DNA from: RUG754 sp045545455
Lineage (GTDB): Bacteria > Bacillota > Clostridia > Peptostreptococcales > Anaerovoracaceae
Direction of reading: 5' to 3'
DNA: 20,460 bases
Assembly (NCBI GenBank): GCA_045545455.1
Contig: JAZQAY010000092.1
Location: forward strand, 1-20,460
Position numbers and translations under genes: made by a program. The notes below the pieces were generated by a model. It was not told where the DNA came from and searched no databases. It saw nothing but the letters and a program-made list of their open reading frames with translations. Position 1 is the first letter of the stretch; each line of letters starts with the position of its first letter. Positions 1 through 6,560 of this stretch are shown one piece after another.

Positions 1-488
1 GAAGGTATCCACAACAAAGTGATTTAGCTTTCTCCAAACTTAAGCATCAAACTTTAGATTATATAAATAATCTATCGACAAGTAATGAAATTGACAGTGG
101 ATTCAAAGATCAAGCAAAAAATGCAATAAACAGTGTTGGAAGTCAACCAGGATTGAAAACAAAAATAATAAATGCATATAATGAAAACTCTGAAGCATTC
201 TCAAACTCAAACCAGTTCTTGTTATATAGGAACAAGGATATTGGTGAAGTAGCAAAAAAATTTGCAAAACTAAGAGGAAAAACTTTACACAGAGAAATGG
301 GATACAGCTTTAATGATGAGGAGATTGAATGTATTCGTTTTGTTGAAATTCTTCAGTTTGTAATGACATTGAAACGTGCTGGGTATCTAGACAAGGAGAT
401 AGAACTGATCATTGGGCCACTATATCATTGCAATAACGTGTATTTAAGTCAATTTATAAGCGAGAAAATAAAGACAAGTGAAAGGTGA
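1..488 (+). CDS. 5'-truncated gene of unknown function
   Basis: The reading frame is open from base 3 to the TGA at 486-488 with no stop, so 161 residues of a longer protein are visible and the true start lies left of the window. A TTG at 153 is a possible internal start, but nothing before it forces a start there. I recognise no family. The visible part is Lys/Asn-rich and predicted mostly helical, ending in an amphipathic stretch with many Ile/Leu/Phe residues; no clear membrane segment or catalytic motif is seen. Base composition is markedly more AT-rich than the window to the right, suggesting accessory or acquired DNA. Its last codons contain the SD site of the Fic gene that follows, so the two are probably translationally coupled. 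The open frame is certain; the function is unknown. Confidence 0.7.
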   Translation, partial: RYPQQSDLAFSKLKHQTLDYINNLSTSNEIDSGFKDQAKNAINSVGSQPGLKTKIINAYNENSEAFSNSNQFLLYRNKDIGEVAKKFAKLRGKTLHREMGYSFNDEEIECIRFVEILQFVMTLKRAGYLDKEIELIIGPLYHCNNVYLSQFISEKIKTSER

Positions 489-493
489 ACCAC

Positions 494-1567
494 ATGCCTC
501 AAGACTTAAATTGGAAATATGATCTTGAAGAATACATCCGCCAGGGCGAACCCGCTAAGGCTGAGAAGAGTGCTGCCTGGCAGATGGCTATTGGTCTTCA
601 GGATGTAGATGGCCTTAAGACATCAGACTATCTGATCGAGACCGCTAAGAATCATATAGAAGGGAAAATTAATATAGCTCAGGCTAAAGCCAGGATCCAC
701 AGCTATTATGAAGAGCGTAAGGATCGGGCTGACTTAGAATCTTCTACAAGGGAAGCTGATATTGTTTCTGCCAGAATCACAGAGATACTGTCTGAGAAGA
801 CTTTCCAGTTTTCACCGGCGGAGCTCCAGTCTATTCACAAGAGATTGTTCACCGGCGTTTTTAGTCATGCCGGAGAATTCAGAACATATAATATAACTAA
901 GAAAGAATGGATCTTGAACGGTGATACTGTAACATATTCTTCATATGACAGCATCAAAGATACTCTAGACTATGATTTCGGTCAGGAAAAGAAGTTTTCA
1001 TATGAAGGACTTTCAGCAGATGATGCAATTAAACATATAGCTGGTTTCACTTCCGGAATATGGCAGATCCATCCCTTTGGTGAGGGGAATACCAGGACCA
1101 CCGCGGTCTTTGTTTTGAAATATCTCAGGACCTTCGGATTCACTTTCTCCAATGATGCTTTTGCTGAAAATTCATGGTATTTCAGGAATGCGCTTGTAAG
1201 GGCTAACTTTAGTGATTTCAATAAAGGCGTCGCGGCTACTGATAGATATCTGATTGCGTTCTTTGAGAATCTTATCTTAGGCTCAGATAATGAGCTGAAA
1301 AACAGGTATATGCATGTAGATTATAAGGAGCCCCAAAGTGACAAAAATGACATTTCAATGTGTCAAAATGTCACTTTGAAATTATCAATGGAAGAAGCCG
1401 CTATATTAATGCATATTAAAGATAATCCTTGTATTACACAGGCTGAATTAGCAAAAAAGACCGGCAAATCTACGAGGACAATTATTAGATGGATGGCAGA
1501 TCTTCAAGAGAAGGGGCTAATAAAGCGTGAAAACGGTAAACGAAACGGTAGGTGGGTGATATTATGA
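494..1567 (+). CDS. Fic-domain protein with VbhA-like N-terminus and C-terminal winged helix
   Basis: Fic proteins usually transfer AMP (or another nucleotide moiety) from ATP to a hydroxyl side chain of a target. The core motif HPFGEGNTRTT lies at about residues 193-203 (counted from ATG 494) and keeps the catalytic His plus the Glu, Asn and Arg used for ATP phosphate/metal binding, with T in place of the usual second G (HPFxxGNGR). An N-terminal helical region contains HIEGKI, resembling the E-G of the inhibitory (S/T)xxxE(G/N) helix, but Lys sits at the S/T position. The last ~65 residues form a winged helix (TQAELAKKTGKSTRTIIRWM), suggesting DNA binding or autoregulation. I chose ATG 494 because AAAGGTG (481-487) lies 6 nt upstream; a GTG at 485 is in frame and overlaps the previous stop. 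The target is unknown. Confidence 0.9.
   Translation: MPQDLNWKYDLEEYIRQGEPAKAEKSAAWQMAIGLQDVDGLKTSDYLIETAKNHIEGKINIAQAKARIHSYYEERKDRADLESSTREADIVSARITEILSEKTFQFSPAELQSIHKRLFTGVFSHAGEFRTYNITKKEWILNGDTVTYSSYDSIKDTLDYDFGQEKKFSYEGLSADDAIKHIAGFTSGIWQIHPFGEGNTRTTAVFVLKYLRTFGFTFSNDAFAENSWYFRNALVRANFSDFNKGVAATDRYLIAFFENLILGSDNELKNRYMHVDYKEPQSDKNDISMCQNVTLKLSMEEAAILMHIKDNPCITQAELAKKTGKSTRTIIRWMADLQEKGLIKRENGKRNGRWVIL
1334..1378. repeat. Inverted repeat with four TGACA/TGTCA boxes inside the Fic gene
   Basis: Perfect 10-bp arms CAAAGTGACA (1334-1343) and TGTCACTTTG (1369-1378) flank inner boxes TGACA (1348-1352) and TGTCA (1361-1365). The result is two direct TGACA boxes followed by two inverted copies. 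The element encodes the linker between the Fic domain and the winged helix. It could be an operator for the protein's own wHTH or a hairpin in the mRNA; both are inferences. Confidence 0.7.
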
Positions 1568-1680
1568 CATGCCCAAGATGCGGAGAAAAGATCGACGGAT
1601 ATCCGTGTGATAACTGCGGATTCCCGACAACATTAAGATTTAAGAAATGGAGTTTAGCTCTGGCGCTGCTGTTTAAATAA
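1564..1680 (+). CDS. 38-residue zinc-ribbon microprotein
   Basis: The ATG at 1564 overlaps the Fic stop (ATGA), a coupling arrangement, and the frame runs to TAA 1678-1680. The peptide starts MTCPRCGEKIDGYPCDNCGF and so holds two CxxC knuckles (CPRC, CDNC), a compact zinc ribbon. A short hydrophobic run (WSLALALLF) follows directly and is cut by the stop. Many zinc-ribbon proteins continue into a transmembrane helix at this point, so this may be the stump of a longer protein or a genuine microprotein. No separate SD site is obvious beyond coupling to fic. No function can be assigned beyond metal binding. Confidence 0.55.
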   Translation: MTCPRCGEKIDGYPCDNCGFPTTLRFKKWSLALALLFK

Positions 1681-1714
1681 AGTGGCGGTCAGATGCTTTG
1701 ATTTTGGAGGAGAG

Positions 1715-1888
1715 ATGAAACAAAGAATCAAAAAACAAATATCCGCAGGGACCATCTCAGGGCGGGAGCTTCTTAAGACAAGCCGTCCCAAGCAGGACAT
1801 AAGCTTCAGGACAGGGGCTCACATGACAGATAAGGATCGCCCGCGAAAAAAGATGAAGCCGAAGGATTACAGGAGAGAAGACTGGTAA
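1715..1888 (+). CDS. Small basic protein, unknown function
   Basis: A 57-residue frame starting at ATG 1715 behind GGAGGAG (1706-1712), a strong if closely spaced SD. A GTG at 1682 would extend it in frame, but has no better support. The product is rich in Lys and Arg, with a C-terminal cluster DRPRKKMKPKDYRREDW, so binding to nucleic acid or an acidic partner is possible but unproven. It shows no membrane segment, cysteines or known motif. It lies 4 bp upstream of the B3/4-domain gene, which has only a weak SD of its own and may depend on coupling to it. Confidence 0.5.
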   Translation: MKQRIKKQISAGTISGRELLKTSRPKQDISFRTGAHMTDKDRPRKKMKPKDYRREDW

Positions 1889-1892
1889 AGAC

Positions 1893-2570
1893 ATGAAACT
1901 GATAATCGATAAATCCATGGCGTCTCTTGGAATAACAGACGTGGTATATGCATTGGCTAAGGGGCTGGATGCTTTTGCACCCATTCCGGAGGAACTTGCC
2001 GGCGAGATCGCCCGCATGGGCGAGGCTGTCGTAGCCGGGGAGTATGATTCTATCTACGATAACGACATCACCGAAGGCTACCGCGAGCACATCAAGAAAG
2101 CCGGCCGCTCCGTCAAGAAGAGTCTGCCGACGGTGCTGGGCTTCATAGACAACATCAAGCACAGGGGCTCCATGCCGCACATCAATTCCATAGTGGACGT
2201 ATATAACATCGAAAGTATACGATCTTCTCTTGCCATCGGCGGCCATGACCTGGATTCCGTCCACGGCGACATAATCGTAACCGTCAGCGGACGTGAGGAC
2301 ACCTTCACTGCGATCGGCGGGAAAGAGAAACACGTGGAACCCACGGACTTCGTATACAGGGACGACAACGGCATCCTTGCATGGCTCGACGTCAGGGACA
2401 GCGAGTTCTATAAGATGTCAGACGGCACAAAGAACGTCCTTTTCGTCATGCAGGGAAACGCCAACACATCAGTTGAATACAGGCTGGAAGCCATGAAGCG
2501 TCTGGAACGTGACCTTCGTCTGGTGAACCCCGGAATGGAGTTCGAGGTCGGAGTGGCGAGCCTGGAGTAG
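1893..2570 (+). CDS. Stand-alone B3/4 (PheRS beta-like) domain protein
   Basis: A 225-residue protein matching the free-standing B3/4 family. In phenylalanyl-tRNA synthetase beta the B3/4 domain hydrolyses mischarged Tyr-tRNA(Phe); stand-alone members are thought to act on aminoacyl-tRNA or related ligands, but their substrates are mostly undefined. Visible family features are PHINSIVDVYN near residue 95, the GGHDLDSVHGDI turn, FTAIGGKEKHVEPTDFVYRDD, and the WLDVRDSEFYKMSDGTKNV segment near the C-terminus. The first ~90 residues are a helical N-terminal extension typical of the family. No other synthetase domain is present, so this is not a PheT fragment. It sits 15 bp before a lipoprotein gene, but no functional link is evident. 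Confidence 0.85.
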   Translation: MKLIIDKSMASLGITDVVYALAKGLDAFAPIPEELAGEIARMGEAVVAGEYDSIYDNDITEGYREHIKKAGRSVKKSLPTVLGFIDNIKHRGSMPHINSIVDVYNIESIRSSLAIGGHDLDSVHGDIIVTVSGREDTFTAIGGKEKHVEPTDFVYRDDNGILAWLDVRDSEFYKMSDGTKNVLFVMQGNANTSVEYRLEAMKRLERDLRLVNPGMEFEVGVASLE

Positions 2571-2585
2571 GAACGGAGGCACCCT

Positions 2586-3107
2586 ATGAAGACACGTACC
2601 ATCAAACAAACCATTGCCATAGTGCTGGCAGCCCTTGCTTCCGTAAGCCTCATAGGCTGCGGAGGGACCGATCCGGAGGCGGATGGCTTCATCTATGCTT
2701 CGGGGGCTAAAGCGGACGGTCTCTATGAGTTCTACTACACTTATGAGAACATAAACTACAACGCCGAGTACCTCAGGTATAAGATATATATTGAAGATAA
2801 CATCCCGTACTTCTACTACGAGAAGCGCGAGAGGCCGAATGACTACGGTCCTGCCACTGAAGAGGATATTACCGCCCAGGGGACTTTAGAATTGAGCGAA
2901 GAGCAGTGGAAAACATTCTCATCCTTCATAGAAGAGGGCAGTTACGCACCGAAGAAGGACAGTGCCGAGAGCGGCGACAGAGGTCCCTGGACGTACATAT
3001 ATTTCCAGAAAAATCCCAAGAAGCAGCTGGAGTTTGAGTTCGCTTCATGGGATAGACTCGGCGAGTTTGAAGTTTTTTGCGCCGGGATGGCAGGGCTTGC
3101 GGAGTAG
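2586..3107 (+). CDS. Predicted lipoprotein, unknown function
   Basis: A 173-residue protein with a type II signal peptide: basic MKTRTIKQ, a hydrophobic run IAIVLAALASVSLIG and a lipobox ending at Cys25 (LIGC), so it should be lipid-anchored on the outer face of the membrane. The mature part is Tyr- and Glu-rich with an aromatic beta-type pattern (YEFYYTYENINYNAEYLRYK) and no catalytic motif I recognise. Start ATG 2586 has GGAGG about 6 nt upstream. The gene directly follows the B3/4 gene and precedes a second, unrelated lipoprotein. It may be a ligand-binding or sensing lipoprotein, but nothing in the sequence identifies the ligand. Confidence 0.75.
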   Translation: MKTRTIKQTIAIVLAALASVSLIGCGGTDPEADGFIYASGAKADGLYEFYYTYENINYNAEYLRYKIYIEDNIPYFYYEKRERPNDYGPATEEDITAQGTLELSEEQWKTFSSFIEEGSYAPKKDSAESGDRGPWTYIYFQKNPKKQLEFEFASWDRLGEFEVFCAGMAGLAE

Positions 3108-3118
3108 TTTTAAAATTT

Positions 3119-3179
3119 GGAGGAAAAGATTATGAAACACGAATGCAAAATCACGGTTCTTGACAGGAGGAATAATATG
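3119..3179 (+). promoter_or_regulatory. Two in-frame start sites, each with its own SD
   Basis: GGAGG (3119-3123) precedes ATG 3132 by 8 nt, and AGGAGG (3165-3170) precedes ATG 3177 by 6 nt. Both ATGs are in the same frame with no stop between them, so two N-terminal forms are possible. Confidence 0.6.
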
Positions 3180-3842
3180 AAAAAATATCTGGTCATTTTA
3201 CTGGCACTGGTATTGGCATTAACTATGTTTACAGCTTGCGGAGGAGCAAGCGAAGAACCCGCTGGAGGTTCAGATTCAGAATCAGGATCTGCAACAGACG
3301 GAAGTCTGGATCCTGCGACCATCAAGACCTTCGGAGATGCTTTCAACGTGGCAGATGAAGAGAACAGTCAGTATGCACTTACAGATACGGTATATGTCTA
3401 TGCTTTCCCGTACGGGGACGATTTTTACCGTGCAGAGGTAGAGCTCACTGAAGAGGAATCAAATGCTTTGTGGGAACTGGATTTCGAGGATCCGGAACAC
3501 GATGCTAAGATGAAGGAAATCGTTTCTCCTCTTGAGATAACTACATTCACGAATCTTGCCGAGGGCGCTCCCGACCAGGCATATCTCGACAGCCTTGTGG
3601 GAAAGACCGGCGGCGAGCTCTTTGATGATGGCTGGTCATATAACTACTATAATCTTGAAGATATGGAAGCCGGACTGGATCACGGCGTATACTCTTTCAT
3701 GGTTACCTTTGAGTATGAGGGCGAACAGATGGAGAACACCGATGACTTTGATTTCTACGAGGAATTCAGGGATCTTAAGATCAAGGAAATAACTTGTGAA
3801 GGAATAGGCGACGGCACATATATCCCGGACGCACAAGACTGA
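3177..3842 (+). CDS. Predicted lipoprotein with acidic linker
   Basis: From ATG 3177 the product is 221 residues with a clear lipoprotein signal: MKKY, a Leu/Val/Ala-rich core and lipobox FTAC with Cys21. A Ser/Gly/Asp/Glu linker (about residues 24-45) leads to an acidic folded domain containing paired motifs such as DTVYVYAFPYGDDFYRAEV and SLVGKTGGELFDDGW. No enzyme motif is seen, and similar unnamed lipoproteins are common in Clostridia. AGGAGG at 3165-3170 sits 6 nt from this ATG. A second in-frame ATG at 3132, with its own GGAGG at 3119-3123, would add 15 residues in front of the signal peptide. The 3177 start gives a textbook lipoprotein and is preferred. Confidence 0.8.
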   Translation: MKKYLVILLALVLALTMFTACGGASEEPAGGSDSESGSATDGSLDPATIKTFGDAFNVADEENSQYALTDTVYVYAFPYGDDFYRAEVELTEEESNALWELDFEDPEHDAKMKEIVSPLEITTFTNLAEGAPDQAYLDSLVGKTGGELFDDGWSYNYYNLEDMEAGLDHGVYSFMVTFEYEGEQMENTDDFDFYEEFRDLKIKEITCEGIGDGTYIPDAQD

Positions 3843-3876
3843 TGGGATAAACGCTGATATAGCCTGAGAGGTAAAA

Positions 3877-4437
3877 ATGGAAGTCAAAAGAATCGAAAAG
3901 AAAAACGAAGGAAGATACATCACCCGCTATGACGTCACCTATCTCCTGAATAACGGAGAGGAGAAGGTGTACGAGATCATAAGCAGGGATAAGAATATAA
4001 CGGATATATCGCAGCTCAGAAAGACTGAGGCGGATTCCGTGGTCCTCATCATGGAGGACGAGACCGGGGAGAAGATCCTTCTGAACAGGGAGTTCCGCAT
4101 GTCCATAGGTGAATGGATATATAACTTCCCGGCAGGGCTCATCGACCCCGGCGAGACTCCTGAAATGGCTGCGGTCAGGGAGCTCAGGGAGGAGACAGGC
4201 CTTGAACCTAAGGAGATCAGGGACAGAATCGACGGCGGCTACAGCGCCATCGGCTTTTCAAACGAGCTCACGGTCTGCTTCATAGGTGTGGCAAAAGGCG
4301 AATTCAAGGAAAGCACGTCAGCTGAAGAGGAGATCGAGGCCGGCTGGTATACGAAGGAAGAGGTAAGAGCCCTTCTTAAGAGCGAAAAGTTCGCTGCCAG
4401 GACCCAGGCCTACTGCATCGCGTGGTCGAGGGAGTGA
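3877..4437 (+). CDS. Nudix hydrolase, ADP-ribose pyrophosphatase type
   Basis: A 186-residue cytosolic enzyme expected to cleave ADP-ribose or a related nucleotide sugar to AMP and ribose 5-phosphate. The Nudix box fits GX5EX7REUXEEXGU at residues 87-109, with key residues G87, E93, R101, E102, E105, E106 and G108; the glutamates bind the catalytic metal. An N-terminal beta region (YDVTYLLNNGEEKVYE) and the RQ/NREFR-type segment before the box (LLNREFRMSIGEWIYNFPAG) are typical of the ADP-sugar subgroup rather than MutT. ATG 3877 follows GAGAGGT. Because the window also holds a macrodomain, a sirtuin and a DUF3990 protein, recycling of free ADP-ribose is an attractive role, but this is inference: the genes are 7 kb apart and not in one operon. 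Confidence 0.85.
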   Translation: MEVKRIEKKNEGRYITRYDVTYLLNNGEEKVYEIISRDKNITDISQLRKTEADSVVLIMEDETGEKILLNREFRMSIGEWIYNFPAGLIDPGETPEMAAVRELREETGLEPKEIRDRIDGGYSAIGFSNELTVCFIGVAKGEFKESTSAEEEIEAGWYTKEEVRALLKSEKFAARTQAYCIAWSRE

Positions 4438-4454
4438 GGGTATTTTTGACCCGA

Positions 4455-4483
4455 TTGTAACAAAAAACACTTTGTAGTATAAT
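4455..4483 (+). promoter_or_regulatory. Sigma-70-type promoter for the small membrane protein
   Basis: TTGTAA (4455-4460), a 17-bp spacer and perfect TATAAT (4478-4483), 35 bp before the ATG at 4519. Confidence 0.65.
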
Positions 4484-4518
4484 ATGCATATATCATACAT
4501 CAATAGGAGGACCCGAAA

Positions 4519-4734
4519 ATGAACAAATTAGCCAGAGCAACTCTTATCTGCACCCTTGCAGCCTGCGGCGCACTTCTCGTGATCCATCGCCGTGTGATCG
4601 CAGCCGCAATCACCGGAGAGGACATGCCAGAACCGCCTGAATGGCATAAGAAATACTTCACCTGCTGCGCAGAGGGTGCTGATGCGGCAGACGAATTCGA
4701 AGATATCGACGACGATTTTGAAGAGGAGTTCTGA
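4519..4734 (+). CDS. Small membrane-anchored protein with acidic tail
   Basis: A 71-residue protein. Residues 5-22 (ARATLICTLAACGALLVI) form a hydrophobic segment that could be a membrane anchor or signal peptide, followed by a basic HRRV turn. The rest is soluble and ends in a strongly acidic run (EFEDIDDDFEEEF). A CC pair lies at residues 49-50. It has its own promoter and a strong AGGAGG SD (4505-4510, 8 nt before the ATG), so expression seems real. The topology (basic residues after the helix) is ambiguous. No family is recognised; it might be a small regulator or a chaperone-like membrane protein, but nothing seen proves this. Confidence 0.65.
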   Translation: MNKLARATLICTLAACGALLVIHRRVIAAAITGEDMPEPPEWHKKYFTCCAEGADAADEFEDIDDDFEEEF

Positions 4735-4784
4735 TTTTCAGGATCTGACTGAGAAATAATTTTGAGGATCTGAGTGAGGAATAG
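4735..4784 (+). repeat. Tandem 25-bp duplication between genes
   Basis: Two adjacent 25-bp units (4735-4759 and 4760-4784) agree at 21 of 25 positions; both contain AGGATCTGA followed by TGAG and AATA. The tandem lies between the stop at 4734 and the SD (GGGAGG, 4793-4798) of the DUF3990 gene. It looks like a small local duplication. Confidence 0.7.
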
Positions 4785-4804
4785 ATCATCCCGGGAGGCA
4801 TGAC

Positions 4805-5368
4805 ATGAGTATTCTTAGATTATTTCACACGGGATTTCAGGTGATCGAAAAGCCTGATATTAAGATCGGAAGGGCCAATGCCGACTTTGGGCAGGGGTTC
4901 TATCTTTCAAATGACGAGGAGTTTTCCAGGCGTTGGGCCAGGGACCTGAAGGGTGAGACCACGTATCTGAACGTCTATGACCTGGATACCGACGGCCTTC
5001 AGCTGAAACACTTCACCAGAGGGGAAGATTGGTTCGAATATATCTCTGCGAACAGGGGAAACAGGGCGGATTCGCTTGCGGACTTCGACGTCATAATCGG
5101 TCCCATCGCAAATGACACCATCTACGACGTTCTGGGCATCACCACAAGCGGTATTTTGCCAAAGGAGAAGTCCCTTGAAGTGCTTAAGATCGGCCATGCC
5201 TATGAGCAGGTGGTGATCAAGTCGGAGAAGGCGCTGGCGCGGCTTGCCTTCGTCAGGGCTGACGTTATCACCCCTGAGGAGATCGAGCGCTACCGCGAGA
5301 CCGTCCAGGCGGAGGAAGAGCAGTTCCAGGAGGAGTTCGTCCGTATACTTTCGGACGAGGACGAATAG
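4805..5368 (+). CDS. DUF3990 protein (ADP-ribosyltransferase-like fold)
   Basis: A 187-residue protein with the DUF3990 pattern: LFHTGFQVIEKPDIKIGRANADFGQGFYLS near the N-terminus, SRRWARD, a YLNVYDLD strand, WFEYISANR and DFDVIIGPIANDTIYDVL. DUF3990 is grouped with ADP-ribosyltransferase-like folds, and many members are suspected toxins paired with a small DUF3791 protein. Here the FHTG and GFYLS segments sit where ART folds bind NAD. I see no DUF3791-like gene directly beside it; the upstream small acidic membrane protein is not an obvious match. The C-terminal ~40 residues (EEIERYRETVQAEEEQFQEEF) are charged and probably coiled-coil. SD GGGAGG lies 6 nt before ATG 4805. The family call is firm, the activity is inferred. 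Confidence 0.8.
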   Translation: MSILRLFHTGFQVIEKPDIKIGRANADFGQGFYLSNDEEFSRRWARDLKGETTYLNVYDLDTDGLQLKHFTRGEDWFEYISANRGNRADSLADFDVIIGPIANDTIYDVLGITTSGILPKEKSLEVLKIGHAYEQVVIKSEKALARLAFVRADVITPEEIERYRETVQAEEEQFQEEFVRILSDEDE

Positions 5369-5426
5369 GCGTATCCTGACATACGACAGTATACGGAGAA
5401 AGACATTACATAAAGAAAGGAAAAGC

Positions 5427-6542
5427 ATGTCAGAATATTTTGGAAAAGAAGTGCCTAAGCTTGGCTTTGGGCTGATGCGCCTTCCGAAGAAAGGCGTTGG
5501 TAAGGACATCGAGCAGTTCAAGACCATGGTGGACATGTTCCTGGACGCCGGCTTCACATATTTTGATACGGCCTACGTATACGTGGGCTCCGAAGCCGCA
5601 ACTAAAAAAGCTCTCACAGAGAGATATCCCAGGGAGGCTTATACGCTTTGCTCGAAGCTGAACGCGCACATGCTGTCACCCACAGAGAGGGCGGCGAAGA
5701 GGCAGTTCTCGACCAGCCTCAAGCGCGCGGGAGTGGAGTATTTCGACTATTATCTGCTCCACGCCCTCATGAGAAAGAACTACAAAAAATACGACGAGTA
5801 CCACATCTGGGATTTCGTAAAGGAAAAGAAGGCCAAAGGTCTCATCAAGCACTTCGGCTTCTCATTCCATTCGGATCCGGAGCTCCTGGACGAGATCCTG
5901 ACCGCTCATCCCGAGGTGGACCTGGTACAGCTTCAGATAAACTATGAGGACTGGGAGAATCCCAAAGAACACGCAAGGGCCAACTACGAGGTCGCCAGAA
6001 AGCACGGCAAGTCCATCGTGGTCATGGAGCCCGTGAAGGGCGGGTCCCTGGCAGATCCCCCGGAAGAGGTGAAGAAGCTCTTTAAGGCCTACGCTCCCGA
6101 CATGTCCTACGCATCCTGGGCGATCCGCTTCTGCGCATCCCTGGACGGCGTGATCACCGTATTGTCCGGCATGTCGAATATAGAGCAGATGGCTGACAAC
6201 ATCTCCTTTATGAAGGACTTCAAGCCCCTTAACGAAGAGGAACAAAAGATCATCCAGGAAGCTCAGAGGATCATCGGGAACTCATCCACGGTTCCCTGCA
6301 CCGCCTGCCATTACTGCACGGAGGGCTGCCCTGTCGGGATCGACATCCCCGGCATCTTCAAAGCCATGAACCTGCAGCTGGGTAACGGCCAGATGGCTGA
6401 AGCCAAGGCGGCTTATGAGGCTGCAGCCCCTGCGGGTAAGAGAGCATCCGACTGCATCGCCTGCGGCCAGTGCGAGGGAGCTTGTCCGCAGAGCCTTGAG
6501 ATCATCGAGGGTCTTAAGAAGGCAGCAGAGATGTTTGAGTGA
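5427..6542 (+). CDS. Aldo/keto reductase with C-terminal 4Fe-4S domain
   Basis: A 371-residue oxidoreductase. Residues 1-275 form an AKR barrel with the expected tetrad D47 and Y52 (FDTAYVY), K77 (CSKL) and H112 (YYLLH), plus IKHFGFSFH and VMEPVKGG strands typical of the family. The C-terminus adds two CxxCxxCxxxCP motifs, at C291/294/297/301 and C343/346/349/353, each suited to a 4Fe-4S cluster. The AKR part should reduce carbonyls with NAD(P)H; the clusters suggest electron exchange with ferredoxin or a flavoprotein, common in Clostridia. ATG 5427 (AAGAAAGG upstream) was chosen because the frame continues open upstream through the preceding gene without AKR similarity. It is followed 18 bp later by the EFR1 flavodoxin-ferredoxin gene, a likely operon partner. 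Confidence 0.9.
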   Translation: MSEYFGKEVPKLGFGLMRLPKKGVGKDIEQFKTMVDMFLDAGFTYFDTAYVYVGSEAATKKALTERYPREAYTLCSKLNAHMLSPTERAAKRQFSTSLKRAGVEYFDYYLLHALMRKNYKKYDEYHIWDFVKEKKAKGLIKHFGFSFHSDPELLDEILTAHPEVDLVQLQINYEDWENPKEHARANYEVARKHGKSIVVMEPVKGGSLADPPEEVKKLFKAYAPDMSYASWAIRFCASLDGVITVLSGMSNIEQMADNISFMKDFKPLNEEEQKIIQEAQRIIGNSSTVPCTACHYCTEGCPVGIDIPGIFKAMNLQLGNGQMAEAKAAYEAAAPAGKRASDCIACGQCEGACPQSLEIIEGLKKAAEMFE

Positions 6543-6560
6543 ATCTAACGGAGGAAAACC

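Noticed and set aside
5244..5426. Upstream in-frame extension of the aldo/keto reductase
   Set aside because: The 61 extra residues are a different frame of the DUF3990 gene, low in AKR-like sequence; ATG 5427 has an SD and gives a standard N-terminus.
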